The notes below the pieces were generated by a model. That model made no database searches. It was not told the origin of the DNA and worked only from the letters and a program-made list of their open reading frames with translations. Both the position numbers and the translations under genes were made by a program. A DNA stretch of 64,000 nt from Candidatus Gastranaerophilales bacterium (GTDB lineage Bacteria; Cyanobacteriota; Vampirovibrionia; Gastranaerophilales; Gastranaerophilaceae), in assembly GCA_910587815.1 (NCBI GenBank), contig CAJUNK010000009.1, positions 1 through 64,000 of the forward strand, given 5' to 3'. Positions 62,555-64,000 of this stretch are shown piece by piece (position 1 is the stretch's first letter; every line of letters starts with the position of its first letter).

Positions 62555-63739
62555 ATGAAAATGATGTTTAAAAAAGTTTTGTGTTTAATCGCAATATTTT
62601 TTGCATTTTGCGTAAACCAGGCTATTAGCGCCCCATCTGATGATTTTTTAGATACCCATCAAGGATATTGGTCTTATGATGCCATTATGGCTCTAAAAAA
62701 AATGGGAATTCTTGTAGGATATCCAGATGGCACATTTAAACCAGATGAAAAAGTAACAAGAGCTGAATTTACAGCCATGATTACAAAAGCTCTAGGTTTA
62801 AGAGATACAGACAATTTTACAGTTACAATATATAACGATTTAAGTCCAAAACACTGGGCATACAGAGATATTCAAATAGCTTCCCATTTTGATGTTATGT
62901 ATGGAACACCTGAAGGAAATTACATGCCAAATGGCCAGGTAAAAAGGGTTGAAGTTATTATGACAATTATGAGTGCTTTAAACCTTAATGAATTAACCGC
63001 ACAACAGGCTTATGAAATATTAAATCCTGTATATAGCGATTTAAATCAGCTTCCAAAATGGGCACTAACTAGAACAGGTAAGGCGCAACAATTAAATGCA
63101 ATTGTTGTAAGACCTGGCGAAGAAGGACTCTTAATGCCAAACCGTCCTGCAACAAGGGGTGAGCTTGCAGTATGGCTGCATCGGATGCTTGAGCTTGTAA
63201 AAATTCATCCAAATAAACAATTGCAAACAGTTATGCCGCAAAGAAAAATAGATGGCTATATTGTTGAAAGTGCTTATTTGGATGGCGATATGGCTATAAT
63301 CCCAGCAGGAACAGTGCTTCCTTTGGGCGTTATGGAATGCATTTGGTCTAAAGAAGCAAAAGTTGGCGATGAGTTTATTGCAAGAACACTTGTAAATTTT
63401 GTAACAAAAGATAAAGTTTTATTAATTCCAATTGGTAAAGAAATAAAGGGCACCATCCAAAAGGCTAAAAAAGGCACTACGATGTTTAAAAACGCACAGA
63501 TGGTATTCCAAACACAAACACTTTTAGATAAAGAAGGTTCAGATACAGGAATTGAATTCATTACTGTTGCAAATGCTGAACCGCAGGTGGCTGAATTTAC
63601 CCACAATCCTATCCTTCAAAAGATTGGTTTTAGGGGATTTAAGGGTCATAATTTCTATACACATAAATCACAACAATTAGATTTTGTATTATTAGAACCT
63701 GTAAGATTAAATATTAAAGAAAACTGGTTAAACCAATAA
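62555..63739 (+). CDS. S-layer-homology domain surface protein
   Basis: 394 residues with a signal peptide (VLCLIAIFFAFCVNQAISA). Three SLH domains follow: about 30-80 (YWSYDAIMALKKMGILVGYP, FKPDEKVTRAEFTAMITKAL), 85-145 (DLSPKHWAYRDIQIASHFDV) and 155-215 (LPKWALTRTGKAQQL, NRPATRGELAVWLHRML). The C-terminal ~170 residues are beta-rich and unassigned. SLH domains anchor proteins to wall polymers or, in cyanobacteria, sit in outer-membrane porins. No porin barrel is seen here. AAGGA precedes the ATG, 30 bases after clpX. Confidence 0.85.
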   Translation: MKMMFKKVLCLIAIFFAFCVNQAISAPSDDFLDTHQGYWSYDAIMALKKMGILVGYPDGTFKPDEKVTRAEFTAMITKALGLRDTDNFTVTIYNDLSPKHWAYRDIQIASHFDVMYGTPEGNYMPNGQVKRVEVIMTIMSALNLNELTAQQAYEILNPVYSDLNQLPKWALTRTGKAQQLNAIVVRPGEEGLLMPNRPATRGELAVWLHRMLELVKIHPNKQLQTVMPQRKIDGYIVESAYLDGDMAIIPAGTVLPLGVMECIWSKEAKVGDEFIARTLVNFVTKDKVLLIPIGKEIKGTIQKAKKGTTMFKNAQMVFQTQTLLDKEGSDTGIEFITVANAEPQVAEFTHNPILQKIGFRGFKGHNFYTHKSQQLDFVLLEPVRLNIKENWLNQ

Positions 63740-63760
63740 TTCAAAAAACTAAATAAATTT

Positions 63761-63800
63761 AAATTCCGGCTTATTATTTGAAATTAAGCCGGAATTTTTA
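63761..63800. terminator. Bidirectional terminator after the SLH gene
   Basis: AAATTCCGGCTTA (63761-63773) pairs with TAAGCCGGAATTT (63785-63797), followed by a T-rich run. Confidence 0.8.
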
Positions 63801-63850
63801 TTAAAAGAAAGGATAGACAAAAACTAACAACTTTTTAATATGTTGAACTG

Positions 63851-64000
63851 CTATTCAGTATCAACAATGCAATTCATTACAATTTTTTTCAGTGCATCTT
63901 CATCAATAGAATTAATATATTCTAAAAGCTTCTGTTTATCTCCAAAAAGTCTGCTTCTAGATACAATACCGCCTGTTTTAGAATTTATAAAACTAGTTGT
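63851..64000 (-). CDS. C-terminal end of an unidentified gene (partial)
   Basis: A minus-strand frame is open from the window edge to TAG at 63853-63851. The 49 visible residues (…SRSRLFGDKQKLLEYINSID…) end MNCIVDTE and look like a normal charged helical C-terminus. Too little is visible to name it. It converges on the SLH terminator. Confidence 0.5.
   Translation of the reverse strand, partial: TTSFINSKTGGIVSRSRLFGDKQKLLEYINSIDEDALKKIVMNCIVDTE

Overview
The window is an A/T-rich bacterial chromosome segment with densely packed housekeeping genes. Several features together point to a non-photosynthetic member of the Cyanobacteria (Vampirovibrionia/Melainabacteria, most likely a gut-type Gastranaerophilales). 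RNA polymerase beta' is split into rpoC1 and rpoC2, and RpoC2 carries a large SI3-like insertion in the trigger loop. An SLH-domain surface protein follows tig-clpP-clpX. Outer-membrane-type genes (an OstA/LptD-like protein) occur, and there are flagellar and PilT genes but no photosynthesis genes. The taxonomic call is inference.

Layout. 1-2100: end of tyrS, overlapping cysE, and a convergent orphan protein. 2300-8735: a plus-strand run with pilT, a protein resembling a degenerate sirtuin, recO, a large TPR protein, a small lipoprotein and a YkgJ-like Cys-rich protein. 8782-14550: minus-strand envelope genes (OstA/LptD-like, M23 murein hydrolase with a 38-residue membrane peptide encoded just upstream) and a MerR-PLD nuclease pair beside a duplicated MerR gene with a duplicated upstream element. 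14907-20833: a 2-hydroxyacid dehydrogenase, deoC with a leaderless-type promoter, an ACT regulator plus UPF0210 pair, rplS, rbgA and rnhB. 21145-28122: a minus-strand flagellar operon (SLT, fliE, fliF, a divergent FliG-position gene, fliH, flhA) behind a sigma28-like promoter. 28404-33092: small exported or unknown proteins, coaD, and a compositionally foreign tract (31.9-32.4 kb) that looks like the 3' end of a hypervariable C-type-lectin/DUF1566-like gene followed by stacked GC-rich hairpins. 33204-42161: rpoB-rpoC1-rpoC2. 43119-53679: a four-gene operon of two unknown membrane proteins and two divergent GH13 glycosidases. 53839-56872: a STAND-like ATPase/TPR protein overlapping rsmG. 56873-57518: a gene-free tract of dispersed repeats and one large imperfect inverted repeat. 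57519-59119: nanE-nanK for amino-sugar use. 59203-63739: tig, clpP, clpX and the SLH protein. A partial minus-strand gene ends the window.

Most candidates for new biology are in four places: the hypervariable-protein remnant with its structured tail, the GH13/membrane-protein operon, the duplicated MerR locus, and the degenerate sirtuin-like protein next to pilT. No CRISPR array, rRNA, tRNA or complete insertion sequence was recognised.
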